DNA of 64,000 nt from Podarcis raffonei (GCF_027172205.1 NC_070616.1:16482001-16546000); one strand, 5' to 3'; numbered from the stretch's first letter, positions 12,066 through 25,067 are shown. The notes: generated by a model not told the origin, from the letters alone. Translations and numbers: made by a program.

Positions 12066-13430
12066 TGACCAAGGCTGGCTGGGTGTGGTACTCAGGCCTG
12101 AAGCCAGAGTGGAACTGGTGGGAGCAGCTGCAAGGGCCGGTTTCTGGTGGATCACTGCCCCCAGCATAGGAAGAGTGCCTACATTCTGTCACAATTTCTG
12201 TTCTCATGACATGAATGTCTTTGGTTGATTCATTCTCCCTTGCCACAGATGTCTCCCAATGCCAAAGGTGGTTTCTTCCTTCTTCCTCGGGAAGCTCTTC
12301 TCTGTGTGGCTCTCCCTCCAACACCCTTCCCCTTTCTTCTGCAGGAAGTTGTGAAGCACCCAGAATATTTTTTGCCTGTAGCAGAAAAAGTTACTGCCTT
12401 GCCCTCCTGAAGTTTTCCACGAGTCTTCCATCTTTGGGTTTTCTGCCTCTTCCCCTTGGCAAAGTGGGAGCCCTCCCCCTTCCCACTTTTATCCATAGAC
12501 AAACGTTTTGGGCTTTGGGAAATTGAGGGATCATGAGCTGTGAGCTTTTATTTCAGAGAAGAGCAGCCTGGAGCCTAGGAAGCAGGGAGGATAAACTTAA
12601 CAGCATTTGGTCTCTAAAGCTTCCTTTTAAAAAAATTTAACTGAACCTCATGTGTTTAAATATGGCTTCTCAAGATCATACCTGACAAAAGTAAGTAAAT
12701 GCAGTGTTTTATCATTGTAAAAGACTGTTCAAGTGTGTGTGTCCCCCCTCTAAAGCCTGATATGTAGCTACCTATCAATACAATTAATACTTTATCAAAG
12801 ATTCATGTTGCAAGTAAAGTTCCTACCCTGGACTTGGCAGATCTCAGCATTTTCACTGTCTGTGGAGCCTGGAGCCTTAGTTCTGACTGCCATGTATTCT
12901 GCAGAAGAACTCTGTGGCAGCTCAAGCAGAGTGAACAAGTGGATGGCTTCATAGGCACAAGAGTTGACTGGGCAGCAGGAAGTTGTGGCAGGCCTTGGAA
13001 CAAATAGCTCAACCTTTTCAAGGGAGCAGAAATACTAGAATGCTGCTTCTTTGCACAGGTTGGATGTTGGTGGCAGGAGTGAAGCTTGTAGCTCGGATTT
13101 GCTGTTTCACTTGCATGTTTCAGGTGCAAATTTCATTGGGTGCTCTTTCCCAGCCTTCAAGATGGAGCAAGCTGTGAGGCTAGATGAACAGACCACAGGC
13201 AGTAGTTGCTTGGTGGTTTTCAGATAGAAGTGGGCTTCATTCCTTTGGAGGGAAGCATCTAATGTATACATTCCTTGTATTCCTACTTTGGAATGTTGCT
13301 GGCAGAGCAGCTGTGTGGCATCTGGAGTTCTTGCTTGCTGGTGGTCTTCAGCCTGGCAGGGCTGCAGTTGTTGGTGTCTTCACTCAGAAGAGAATCCCCT
13401 TCCAGCCAGCAGGGCTTCTTTCATACAAAC
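12066..13430. other. Intergenic, no gene seen
   Basis: No exon, RNA gene or intact repeat was recognised between the LINE fragment and the 13.4-kb repeat. Open frames here (up to about 110 codons) have no familiar motifs and no splice context. Confidence 0.5.
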
Positions 13431-13433
13431 ACA

Positions 13434-14050
13434 AGAACATCAAAAGAGCCTGCCGGATCAGGCCAGCGCACCATCTAGTCTAGCTTCCTGTTCTCACAGT
13501 GGCCAACCAGATGCCCTTAATGGGAAACACACTAGTGCATGGGTAGGCAAACTCAGGCCCCAATCACTTTCTAAATCCAGCCCGTGGACAGTCCGGGAAT
13601 CAGTGTGTTTTTACATGAGTAGAATGTGTGCTTTTATTTAAAATGCATCTCTGGGTTATTTGTGGGGCATAGGAATTCATTCCCCCCCAAAAAAAAATAG
13701 ACCGGCCCCCCACAAGGTCTGAGGGACAGTGGACTGCTCCCTGCTGAAAAGGTTTGCTGACCCCTGCACTAGTGGGACCTGAGCACAAGAGGCCTGCCTC
13801 CTGTCGTTTCCAGCAATTGGTATTCAAGAAGAGTGGAGGCAGAGCATAGTCATCATGGCTAGTGGACATGCTCCATGAATTTATCCAATCTTATTTTAAA
13901 GCCATTTAGATTAGTGGCCACTACTACCTCCTGTGGGAGGGAGTTCCATAATTTTACTGTGTGAAAATGTCCTTTTATCTGTCCGGGGGCTTTCAACTTT
14001 CACCTTCTTTGGATGTCCATTAGCTCTGTTGTTATGGAGGGGAAAGAAAC
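13434..14050 (-). repeat. Older interspersed repeat interrupted by a hAT MITE
   Basis: A long copy of the repeat seen at 9.85 kb, in the opposite orientation. Landmarks in order: 'agcctgccggatcaggccag', 'gttctcacagtggccaacca', then (after the insertion) 'gaggcagagcatagtcatca', 'ttattttaaagccatttaga' and 'ggagttccataattttactg'. It is split by the hAT MITE at 13538-13766. The superfamily is not known to me. Confidence 0.65.
13538..13766 (+). mobile_element. hAT MITE with 8-bp target duplication (copy 1)
   Basis: A 229-bp element. It is flanked on both sides by the 8-bp direct repeat CACTAGTG (13530-13537 and 13767-13774). The right end, GCTGACCCCTG, is the inverse of a CAGGGGT-type start, and the left end (CATGGGTAGGCAAAC) is slightly changed. 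An 8-bp duplication with CAGGGGT ends is the hAT signature. It shares its central part almost letter for letter with the copy at 38.9 kb. No coding capacity. Confidence 0.9.
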
Positions 14051-14889
14051 CTGCTGTGGATTGGGGCTGAGGAGGGAGGAACCAGTGGGAAATTTTTATG
14101 CAATGATTACATTTCTAGGCTGCCTTTCCCTCATATGGAGCCCATCAACTTCTCAAGCATCCCCTCGGCCCTACTATGGCAGAGTTCCAGCATCAGGGAC
14201 CTCTGGAGGCCACTTTGACTTCGGGGAGCTGGGGGGGGGGAAAGGCTGCAAAGGCTTGATTTAGCAGTAGGCTGTTGGGGGCTGCCTTGTTCCGTTGTGC
14301 TGTGGTCCGAGTTGCACATGAGTGGTGATGAAGATGCTGCTTCCGAGGGAAGGATGGGTGTAGTGTGTGCAGGAGGGCTTGAGCCAGCACCTCTCAGTTG
14401 GAAGTAGTGCATAGAAATATTCCAGGCGTGAGGAACCTGCAGACCCTCGAGTGCAAGCCCCATCGTGGCTGATCATGGGTCATGTATGCTCACTGATGAT
14501 GGGAGTTGAAGTGAGATGACCGGGGAGGGGGGCCCCATCCCTCCCGGAGCTGGGGGGAGGGGGGCGAGGCAGAGAAAGAAACCGAGGGAGCTCATCCATC
14601 ACCACCTCCCCCCCCCCCCGCGAGTTCTTGGGCGCATCTTGTCTTTTAAGTGCAACGCACTTCTAAGCCAGTGACGGGTTACCTGACCTGAGTCTGACCA
14701 GGTGGAGCCACGAGGCAAGAGCCGCCCTTGCTGTGGAAGAGGTCTTTTATGCGACTGCCCCCCCCCCGGCTCAATCTTTGCAGAGCGCAGCGGGGTCCCC
14801 CCTTGCCCAGAGCCCCAGCCGGCTCCTTTCCCTTCTCTGCTTCCCTCCGGCCCTCCGCGCATTCTTAGCAGGCGCTTCGGAACTCCGTT

Positions 14890-14945
14890 TGCACTCGGGA
14901 AGGGCGGGGCTTGGCCGACGCTGCGCTGACGTCACCCGGATCTTC
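14890..14945 (+). promoter_or_regulatory. TMEM248: TMEM248 core promoter with CRE
   Basis: This sits at the upstream edge of a CpG-rich block running to about 15550. It has a GC box (agggcggggc, 14901-14910) and a perfect palindromic cAMP-response element, TGACGTCA (14927-14934). There is no TATA box. This arrangement is typical of a housekeeping CpG-island promoter with CREB/ATF input; the TSS should lie within about 100 bp downstream. Confidence 0.75.
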
Positions 14946-14949
14946 CCGT

Positions 14950-15115
14950 TCGCGGGCGGCGGAGGAAGTCTGTCCCCGCTGCGCCGCCGTCGCGCTGCTT
15001 CTCCTCCCGGGCGGGGCAGCCGAGGAGGGTCTTCGCGCGGCGGCCGCGGCCGGGAAGCAGCCGGAGGGAGGAGGAAGAGGAAGATGCTGCAGCCCCGGCG
15101 CTGAGCCTGCCGCCG
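14950..15115 (+). other. TMEM248: TMEM248 non-coding exon 1
   Basis: GC-rich sequence ending in a strong splice donor (CCGCCG|gtaagc, intron from 15116). The first coding exon at 19039 has an acceptor and only 18 nt of leader before its ATG, so an upstream 5' UTR exon is required, and this is the only good CpG-island donor. The start is approximate. The first intron (15116-19038) holds an L1-like tail, a Tigger-like MITE and a (TG)n run at 18622-18650. Confidence 0.75.
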
Positions 15116-16479
15116 GTAAGCTCTGGGCGGGCCCCTGCGCATGTGCAGAGTGCCCCCCCACCGCGGCTAGTGCGTCTCCTTGGGCGGGGTGGGGGATAAG
15201 CCCCCCCCAGGTCCCGAGGAAGGGGGACGCTGCCGCTGCCTTCAGGCGGGCGGGGAACCGGGGGGGGCCCTAAAAGGAGGGAATGAGGGAGTGTCTTCCC
15301 CCCCCCCCAGCCAGCACACCTTCGGGGGGCGCCCATGATCTCCCCTCCATGCCCCTTCCCCCTCCTCGGATTTGGGCCTCCCCCCTCCCTCCCTGCTTGA
15401 CGGTAGCTTCTGGTCAGGAGGAGGGAAACTTCCGGCAACAGGAGGGGAGGAGCAGCCCTTTGGGTCCGGCCGCCGCCGCCGCCGCCCTGGAGCCTCTCTG
15501 CCTTTGCTCAGTGTGCCTTCGCGCGGAAGGGGAGGGGCTAGGACAGGGCAGGCTTCGGCTTCTGCTACTTCACTAGAGGCTAGAAGCAGGAGCATCTCCA
15601 TCCCAGGTGAGGGGAGCACCTGTGGCCGGCGGCCGGCGCCCCTCCGGATGCTGCTGGTCTCCAGCCCCCATCCTTCTTATCCTTGCTCTTGGGGCTGGAA
15701 GGCAACCGCACCTGGGGGACCAGCAGTAGCAGAGAGGCTCCGTCCGCAGGTGGCTATTCCTGTCCCAGGTGGACGGAACTTGGGGGGGGGGCTTCTGTCT
15801 CCCTTCTTCTGCCGTCATGCTTGCTTTTTGCCCAAGGAAAGCAGGGTGGGTGAAGCAGTTGCAGGTATTGTGAGAGGACGCCGGCCACCCTTTTTGCACT
15901 GCTTTCCTTGCTCCCCACAGTTGCTGTTGGGATTTGGGTCAGCAGCGGGAGCAGAGACTGCTCCTGTGCAATGCCTGTTGCCAATCTCAAAAGCAGGGAG
16001 GGGGAAGGAATTGGCAACTTGCAGCTGAGTCCGGTGCCCTGCAGGGACTCCATGCACGGTGCCTGTGACTGACAGAATGTCTGGGAGCTCGGGAACAGTG
16101 GCAGAACCTCTCTGGCATTCACAGCGTATTCCCTCGAGGAAGGCTGGTGGGCAAGGCAGGTGCCTTCCAGTCCTCAGGTGGACTTGTTGAAGTGCTTCTG
16201 ACATAAGACACAGGTGGTAAGCAATTGAAGGGAGAGAGCAGGAAGCCTAATAAGGGCAAGGTAAGTGCTCCCCTTGCACAGTCTCTCTGCAACCTGCTTG
16301 CCCTGACCTCAGCCTTCTTGCTTGGGAAGCAAATGCTCGGTCAGCTGAATCTGTTGCCAGAGTCAGGCCCAGGAGGACAGAGTTCTGAGGAGGCTGACAG
16401 AGAACTCTCCAAGTATTGAGATGATCAACACTGGCCTGCTCCTGTTTTGCCAGGGAAAGGGCCTGTGAGTAATCTCTGC

Positions 16480-16740
16480 AAGTAATATAGGTTCAAAGGG
16501 AGAAAACAGATTTATATATGTATGAAAATTATTATTTCATGAGGCAATAGGTTTATTAGCGTGGAAAAATTGGGAAAGGATGGGAAGTCAAACTTATGTA
16601 CTAAATATATTGTAGGAGGACTTATATTCTTTCTTTGGATTTTCGTTTTGACAAAACTGACTTACGTAAAATAGGGAAGATATGTATTTGATGTACAGAT
16701 GCAAGTATGAACAATAAAGCATATTTTTTTAAAAAGGAAA
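16480..16740 (+). mobile_element. L1-like 3' end (probable)
   Basis: AT-rich sequence ends in 'gaacaataaagcatattttt', which looks like a LINE-1 3' end with its polyadenylation signal and A-rich tail. No clear protein motif was read in it. It lies in TMEM248 intron 1. Confidence 0.4.
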
Positions 16741-16939
16741 AGGGCCTGTGGCAGCCATGGTTGAGCTCTGGTGCTCCCACCTGCCCAGGGAGGTCCACCT
16801 TCCCCCATGATGGTTTTCGGCCACTGTGCAAATACATCCCTTTCCCAGAAAGCCACCCGGCCTTTAGTAGCTCTTCATCTGCTGCTCTTAATGTCTTTGT
16901 CAGCTGCTACCTTTAGGGATTTTTAATTGCATTTATGTA

Positions 16940-17149
16940 CAGTCATACCTTGGTTGTTGAATGCCCTGGAACTCGGACGTTTTGGCTCCCAAATACCGCA
17001 AACCCAGAACTGATGGTTCCGGTTTGCAAACATTATTTTGGAACCTGAACGTCCGACGGGGCTTCCGCAGCCAATGAGAAGCCGCAATTTGGTTTTGGAA
17101 GTTGAACGGACTTCTGGAACAGATTCCATTGGACTTCTGAGGTACGACT
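16940..17149 (+). mobile_element. Tigger-like MITE, family B (copy 1)
   Basis: Starts CAGTCATACCTTGGTTG after a TA and ends AGGTACGACT, which is the inverted start lacking its last G. The interior has an inverted-repeat look ('gttttggaacctgaacgtcc' type sequence in both arms). It is one of three family B copies; the others are at 25471 and 62903. Family B has pogo/Tigger-type ends but a different interior from family A. Confidence 0.75.
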
Positions 17150-18621
17150 ATTCCTCCTTTGTGAGCCACCTTCAACTTTTGCAGGAAAGTTGGATAATTT
17201 TTTTCTAAAACAAGTTAAGAATCCCCCACTGATGGAGGAAACATCTGTCTGGGCATCACCTTAAACGCCTGGATGTATTCCAAGTGGCAGCAGACCCCGC
17301 CAAGTTTGCTTCCGTGCTTCAGAGACAGCCGGGCTCTTGAACTGATCTTTCCTGTTCTACAAGGCTTGGATCTTCATCCTGTGCTGTTTACCTTTGGGTA
17401 ATGTTTGACAGTGTGGGGTGGTGGTGTTTTTCTCTCATTTTTCAACCGAAGGACACAAAGTGTTCCCTGCAAGTTAAATTGGTACACCTGGGCAAGTGGC
17501 TCTGCATTTTAACCAGGGACTATCCAGTGTGTGTGTGTGAAGAGGAAAAGCAGCAGAGGAAGAGACTTCTCACCACAAACTCACAAATGCGTGTTGCTCA
17601 TTTACATGCATATATCATTGGTGAGGTTACGTGTTGCTCTGAGAGCACAAAGATTTTTCAAAGTGGTGTTTGCCTCCTGCCTTTGAATGGTCTACAGAAC
17701 ATAAACACCATTTCTCTCTCTGGTTGGGTTGCTGGTTCACTTGGGGGGCTCCCCCCTTTTTAATTTAGGCTTGAGCTGCAAATAGCTTGCTGGGGTAGGG
17801 AGCTGTCACCTTGGACCATATTGCTATTCATTAGCTATGGAAAACTTCCCTGAAATTACCTTTAATTTTGATGAAGTATAGGTAACTGCAGCTCCTACAC
17901 CAGAGTCCCAGCTCTGACGGCATGGAGGGACAACTTCTTTCTGCTGTCTGCTTTTGGTTTTTGGTTTTTGTTTTTTTAAAAACAAACTTCCTGAATGTCA
18001 GTCTTGATACAGGGGAAAGACTTGTTTATGAGGAAACAGAATTCAAATCCAAGTTTTAGGAGACCTGGCATTTGTGAAGCAAATAATGACAGTTAATAAG
18101 ATGGCTTTCTTCTGGTTCTGCTTGTTTTGATTCCCACTCTTGCAAACAAGGGGCTCCTTGACGTCTCTCCTAGGCCTTCTCATCAGTCACCATGAACTGC
18201 TGACCTGGTAACAAGACCCTGGGAGGCTGCTGAGTGTCTCTCTCTGGCCACACCCAAGTGCAAGAGAAGGGCATGAGGCAGAGGTGAGGGGGCTGAGCTC
18301 GCAGGGCCACCTGGAGAACAAAAGCACCTGACTCAGGCAATGCGGAAGCAGGGAGGCCCAAGGCCTCACTTGCCTAGGAAGTGCATGAGCCAGCCAGTGC
18401 TTGGGCCTGGGGGTGGTGGGTTCGAGGTGAAGACATGGTGGTATCCGGATGCCACAAAATAATACAATCCAGTGTTTCTCAGCAGAGGTGGAAATAAAAC
18501 AAAACAGGTTGCCCATCCTGTGTTCTTGAAATGGGACTTTTGCTCTTGAAACTAGAGCCCCTGAATTTGAATTTCGTGATGGCTTGGGGAACTAGCAAGC
18601 CATCCAGCGCCTTTCTTGAGG

Positions 18622-18650
18622 CTGTGTGTGTGTGTGTGTGTGTGTGCGCG
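18622..18650. repeat. (TG)n microsatellite
   Basis: An uninterrupted run of about 13 TG units ending in a short CG run. It is in TMEM248 intron 1. Confidence 0.95.
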
Positions 18651-19056
18651 CAGGGGGTGTGATCAAAAAGAACAGGCAGAAGCCTCTTGGAATTCTTCTC
18701 CCCAAGGACCTTCCAGAATAATTGCAGCTTCATGGTGGGGAAGAATAACCTATCCCTCTATCTGCATAAATGAAATGGGGTGAATGCGAGGGGGTCACGG
18801 GGTGCTACTTCTCCTTCTGTTTGCGTCCCTTGCAGACAAGGTACTGACAAAAAGCCTTTGCTCTGGCAGAGTCTCACTGCTTCTCCGTTTATCCTGAAGC
18901 ATTTGCAATTGTGTGCTTTGTTATCATTGGATTAATCCGCGGGACGAGTTCTGGGCCATTCAGAGTAATCAGGCCTTTGGGGTTCCTGGCAGTGAGTGTG
19001 GTGCCCTCTCTCCAGTTTGCGGTTTCCCTGTTTTCCAGGTAGGCCTGACCAGAATA

Positions 19057-22000
19057 ATGTTCAACATAAACCCTCTGGAGAACCTCAAGGTCTACATCAG
19101 CAGCCGCCCACCCCTGGTGGTGTTCATGATCAGTGTCAGTGCCATGGCCATCGCCTTCCTGACTCTGGGCTATTTCTTCAAAATCAAGGAGATCAAGTCG
19201 CCTGAAATGACAGAGGTAGATCACAAAGCATTGTCTGAATTTTCACACCCCAAGGGTGGATGTGCTCCGGAGGTTTGGCCTTTTGGGCCGGAGAGAAATA
19301 CCACCACATGGACAGGAATGAATTTACTGCCTTATGAGACAGGAGCTTGGTTTCTGGGGGGATGGAGCCAAAAGATGGCTTGTCTCTGCCCAAAGACTCT
19401 GGGCTGCCTGGGTCAGAGGAGTGAGGGGTCCAAAGGCTTAAGGCAGATTTCATTTTGAGAAGACAATTCAGGTGCTTCCGTTCTGCAGCCACCCTCCTGG
19501 GACCACAAATGGGCATTGACCATTGAGGTTTGAAATGATAAGAATGGGGAAGGCCCACAAACGTGACAGTTGTTGTTTCATTGCATGTCTGTCTGCTGTA
19601 GAATTGTGGGAGGGAGGTTAGATCTCTTCTGTTTTCTTCTGGGACATTCTGCCTCATAAAAGATGATAGGATACTTGTGAAATTTGAGCCCCCTTTTGAT
19701 TCCCTAACCAGCTGAATCAGAAATGCAGGATTTCACTGTGATTTAACTGACTTGATCACATTCAGAGGTTAGTTTTGTGTTGGGTTTGGCTCCCTGGAGC
19801 TGGTCTTAACAAAGAGTGTTTGGCGCTGATGTGAGGGTGAGAGCCGGAGGGGCACTCAAGACCCGTTTGTCTTTAAGGACTGGAATACTTTCCTTCTGCG
19901 GTTCAACGACCTCGACTTCTGCATTTCGGAGAATGAAACGCTAAAGCACCTCATAAATGACACCACGACCCCAGAAAGTGCCATGACCAGCAGTCAGGCC
20001 CGTCCTTCCACACCGTCGCCACAGACGCTCGAGGATTCTGGTCCAATCAACACCTCGGTTGCCATCACCCTGACACTGGACCCCCTTAAGCCCTTTGGGG
20101 GCTTCTCACGGAATGTCACGCACTTGAGCTCCACCATTTTCGGACACCAAATTGGACTCTCAGGTACAACATATAACAGGACTCACAGCTGGATTCATGC
20201 TGAGCCCTGTGGGAGATTGCCAAAGGAGCAGAAACATAGTCCACATGCCCCTCTGCTAATACAGCACCATGTGTGTCTGTGGCACTTTACAAGGGAATGC
20301 CCAGGGTGGGGGGTGGGGCATGCATTCCAAAAACAGACACAGGGAAATGTTGGAGAATTAAGCTGGGAGGGAAGGGGGAAGTATTTGCAGTTATTTCAGT
20401 TATGTGTACTTCAGCTTAGACATGACTAATTTCAGTGGGTCTGCTCTTGAGTATTGCGCTCTGCTTCAAATGAACCCTGAGCTGGCCGGAGCAAAGCTTC
20501 TTTGCAGTTCTTTGCAGCTGCAGCTTTCCCCTTGATTATTGCTTATTGAGCATAACCTGCTTCTACTTTGAACCCAATTCAATGTTTTTCTTTTCTCATC
20601 CCCCCTCCCCCCAAAGGCAGAGAAGCACATGAGGAGATCAACATCACCTTCACGCTGCCGGCTGCCTGGAATTCGGATGACTGCGTCTTGCACGGCCACT
20701 GTGACCAGGCTGTCTTCACAACCTGCATGACCGTCACGGCTGCCGCTGGGGTCTTCCCTGTCACAGTGTAAGCTGCTGCTTAATTCCTTCGGGTTTGCCT
20801 CTGAGACCCTGAGACAGTTCAAGAGGTGGCTTTCCTTGAGGGTTATTCATATGCTTCTTCATATTTTAAAAACTTTTAATTAGCTTTTTGATACATATAT
20901 TTCGAGAAGCAGCAAGCAGAGGCTGTAGTTTATCCACATACAGATTGGGCCCCCTTCCCAAAAATGAATGAGTGGGACTTGAGCTGAGGGGAGCAATCTT
21001 GCTAAACAACCCACAGAATATTTTTCTCTTCAATTTGCCCATGGTTGATTGAGTGCCTTTGGGCGCGCACAGCTGCATGGAAGGGCTGCCCCACACCCTT
21101 GCATGGTAAATGGGTTGCTGGTGCCGGAGTTGGGGTGGGGTGGAGGCAGAGCCAGTTTACAAAGTGGGGCAGGAGCTCAAAGAGAGGGGCTTGAGAACGG
21201 GCAGCATGGGGAATCAATCCATCAAGGTCTTAGAGGGGTGTGGAATGCTTAGCTACCTTAGTGTGGCAGAGTTGCGTCTCAGGCCAGCTTTGTGCTGTGC
21301 TTTGACCAACCCAGCTCACCCGTGTCTCTTCGCTCCTCAGCCAGCCGCCGCACTGTGTGCCAGAGACATACATCAACGCAACCTTCTGGTACAAGATCTT
21401 CACCACTGCGAGGGATTCAAACACCAAATATGCCCAAGACTACAACCCTTTCTGGTGTTACAAAGGAGCTGTTGGCAAAGTCTACCATGCGTTGAATCCC
21501 AAACTGACGGTTATTGTCCCGGATGTAAGTGATGCGGTTACAGTGAATGGATCAATGTGCTCAGATTCTGCAACTGTACATGTGGCGGGGAGCTGGGGTG
21601 GGATCCACTGTGTACAAAACACAGCCTCGGGGATGCTTCCCTCCCTGCCCCTATCCTTGGTGGAAACTGCATGTAGAGTTCCTGCAGCCTCAGAAAAATC
21701 TCAGCCCTCCCCCTCTTCTTCCCTTTGTGCAGGACGACCGCTCCCTCATCAACCTGCATTTAATGCACACTAGCTACTTCCTCTTTGTGATGGTCATCAC
21801 TATGTTCTGCTATGCAGTCATCAAAGGCAGACCCAGCAAACTGCGGCAAAGCAACTCAGAGTTCTGTCCTGAAAAGGTAGGTGGGCAAGGAGCCCTTGAG
21901 TGCCCACGTAATGGGATCTCGTTGCCTCAATTGACTGGGCGGCTTGTGTGCAGCCGCCCCAGAGTCAGGCAGGCATGTGCGGCTGCTCTTCTGGTCAATG

Positions 22001-22848
22001 GCTCAGACGGGGAGGGAGTCTCCGAGACGGTCTCCTTTGTGACATGGGCTGCGAGACAGAACCTTGCCTGAAACCCTGGAGAGCCCATCTGCTTAAGAGA
22101 CAGCACTGAGCTGGGTAGACTCCTGGCCTGACAGGCTGCTCCCTCTGCCCCAGCCACTCCACGTTACTCATGCCAGCCTGGTAAATTAGCCCCAAGAGTA
22201 TTAGTGTACATAATGTTCTACCAGCCACCTCCACCTCCTCCTTCATAGAAGGTTCTGGTGGAGGAGGATAGGCAGAGTGCTCCATCCCTCCTTTGCCTTC
22301 AGAGTACAAAGCAGGCTGTGGGCTGGCAGAGTGGAAGCCAAGAGCGCTCCTCTCTTTCTGCCCACTTGGTACTGATGTGTAGCCTTCAGGAAGAGGATTT
22401 TTAACTCCTGCAAATCCTGTGTGAAAGCCCAGCAGAGGAGGAGAATGACTTGTCTCTCGACTATCAGCCCGCTTGCTGTCTTTGCTGGCCTTTGCACCCT
22501 GCATGTCCAGCACCGAAACGCAGTGGGCTGGATTGCTATGACTTCGCCCAGCCCCCACACTCAGGGAAGGAAGGAAAGAAAGGGGCTTCTTTTCCTCCAC
22601 AGCCAGTACAGAAACCAAGCAGGTTTGTAGAGGCAGGAGCAAAGTGTGACCAGCCCCTGCTGCACCATCCTGCTCACTTTCCTGGGTGGAGCTCAGTGAA
22701 GAGCTCAATGCAAGTTGGACTTGTGTGCAGTTTCTAATTCCCACCCAGGCCCCACTTCCTAGTTCTGCCCTGACACTGTACCAGCTTCCAACCCCCCCCC
22801 TTTCTTTCTTGACTTCTCCTCCTCCAGGTTGCTTTCTCAGAAGCGTGA
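19057..22848 (+). CDS. TMEM248: Transmembrane protein 248 (complete, 6 coding exons)
   Basis: Coding exons: 19057-19215 (exon from 19039), 19878-20163, 20617-20767, 21341-21524, 21733-21876, 22828-22848. They total 945 nt, giving 314 aa, the same length as the human protein, and all junctions are GT-AG or a clean AAG acceptor. The start MFNINPLENLKVYISS is almost identical to human. One membrane segment is at about residues 20-41 and a second at about 275-290. The loop between them carries many N-glycosylation sequons (NETL, NDTT, NTSV, NVTH, NITF, NATF) and several cysteines, so it should be luminal or extracellular. The tail ends EKVAFSEA. The molecular function of the family is not established; it is a two-pass membrane protein. 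The last exon has only seven codons of coding sequence. Confidence 0.97.
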
Positions 22849-25015
22849 CCCCCTGCCTCCTTTCTCCAAAAGTGACAGTGTCTGCTGCAACCATTGCCTG
22901 CCGAACCCAGAACTAGACCCTGGTTCGTTATGAATTAATTATCTTCTGACGTTGGGTTATTCCAACCAAAGACGTTTTAAGTGCCTGTAACGGTTATTTA
23001 TAGGAGGCGGAGTCTACTTGGAATAAGTTAAGCCGATACAGCCCTGGGCTGTGGGGAGCCTCTTTGCCTGTTCGTGGCAGGCTGTTTTGTGAAGGAGCCA
23101 GAGACATTTCTGTGTGTGTCTGTCTTGCTGCAGTGGGACAGTCCGGATGCCTTTTGCAAGTGTCTCAGAAAAAGCACCTTATTTTCCCCCATGGTCTGTC
23201 CAGTGTGTTTGAGGCAGGGCACACCTCTCTGCTACTGTACTGCAGCTCTAAAGCCACTGAGTCAATGTGTTTGTTCCTCTTTCTTCCCAATTCTTCCCTG
23301 CTTGCAGAAAGATACCAACATTTCTAGAATTCTTTAAAAACAAGACAAAAAAAACCCCACCTGGCATATTCATATTTTAATACTGGCTGTAGTTAGGAAA
23401 GATGGCGTACTTGTAATTTTAGTTTAAGGAAAGCAAGAGAAGCATCTTCCACTTTGCACTCTGGGTTTGTTTGTTTAAGTGTTGCTAATTTTTTAAGCCA
23501 ACACAGGCAGAACCTCCATTGGTGCCATGCTGGACCTCAAATCAGGCTTCTGCTGCTGCTGCAGTGCACCCCCTTTAATGCAGATAAGTGACATGCTACA
23601 GAATTCCTGGGATTGCACCATTCCAGACAGTATGGTCAGGGTGTATGAGAGAAAGATTAGTTTGCTGAACCTGTGTCACCACCTTCCAGTCTGTAGAAAA
23701 CTAGAATTTTGAGGCAAGATTCAAGGCTGGCTGCCTCTCTGACATGCTTGCTTTTTTAGGTGCAGGTATTTTTTATCTTCTTAATGTGGGAAGGTATCTG
23801 AGCGCCTTGTCTGGAATGATGCAGTTTTATTATCTTCATGTGTAGGTCAGCTCTTGCTCTTCAGACTGGGAACTTCTGCTGGGGTTTGTTTGGGGGGGGT
23901 CCCCGATGGTGAAAGGAAGTGGCAGCCAGCATTGGGGCAAGCTGCCCCCTGGGTCCAGGCCTGGTGTTTGCCATGCATTTTGTCTGCGGGGAGAGATGCT
24001 GAAGGCCAGTTTGTGCTGCGAAGGGATGCTGTCCAGGCGGGTACAACTCCGGACTCACTCGTTGGAGTGGATTCCTAGTTTGCACTTCCAGTTTCACTCT
24101 TTAAGAACGTAGAGAGTTCTAGGACATCGCACCCTCCCCCTGCTCTGAAGACATTGCTGGTTGCCTTAACGGCCCCCCCTTCAGCTTCCCTCTCACGTGG
24201 CAGCCGCGGCATCTTTCCATATCAAAGCAACCCTGTTTCTTCCCCCACGATAGTTTTGAGAATGGCTTTTTAGCGTTTGCACAGAAGGACGCGATGTATG
24301 GCTTTGTTTTCGTTGGGAAGAGTTCCTTCGTCTGTTTATTTGCTTGCTTGGTGTCTTGTCACGTCTCCAAGATATGGGGATGATCTCCAGAGACCTTCGG
24401 GGTCTAGGATTGGGCAAGGAGTCTGGTAGTGGATTCAAAAAAATAAAAATGCATCTTCAAATTAAAATCCCAACCAAACAGAAGTTTTAAATGGAAAATA
24501 GATGGTGGGCTTCAGAAGAAGAATGTTGTTTCTCTTAACTTTTGCTTTTATGGTCCGTTCTAGACCATTGTAGTTAGTGGTTCAGAGCTGATCTGCAAGG
24601 AGGAGGAGGAAGGGCTGGTGGTGGGCATGTAGAAGTCAGACACTTCCAGGCAGGAGGGTACAAGTGGAATGTGACAGTGGCTGTTCGGATCATATTGATC
24701 TTGCCTCTTTTCTTTTTCATTTTCACTATTACTTGAATCAGTTTTGATTCTGTTTGTTTCCTCGTTAGAAACCTGCCATTCCAATTTGCTTCTCTGGCAT
24801 GATATGAAGGTTTGTAATTTCCCTATTCTCCCCCCACCTACCTACAGCTTCCTCTGCAGGAGATGTTGTAGAGTTAAGGTGGCATTTGACTTACCTTTGG
24901 GCTTGGTGGTCAGTAACTGATTTGTTAATGACATTTCTCTCCTAGGTTAATTTTTTGTGTTTGTAAGATGTGGATATTGCTTTGCAAAATAAAAGTTTAT
25001 TACTATCATTCAGTT
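22849..25015 (+). other. TMEM248: TMEM248 3' UTR and polyadenylation signal
   Basis: Largely unique sequence of about 2.2 kb follows the stop. It ends with AATAAA at 24988-24993 (context gcaaaataaaagtttattac) and a T/G-rich stretch (gagagtgttttgtttctgg) from about 25020. The length is similar to what I recall for the human 3' UTR. The minus-strand 299-codon ORF that spans part of this region is not supported. Confidence 0.8.
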
Positions 25016-25067
25016 CCCTTGAGAGTGTTTTGTTTCTGGAAGCACCTTACACCCAGTGTGAGACTTT

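Noticed and set aside
14733-15438. ORFs of 120-170 codons on both strands at the TMEM248 promoter
   Set aside because: CpG-island chance ORFs; the first TMEM248 exon is non-coding and the real start is at 19057.
21995-22894. 299-codon minus-strand ORF
   Set aside because: It overlaps the last TMEM248 intron and exon antisense, has no recognisable domain and no promoter or splice context.
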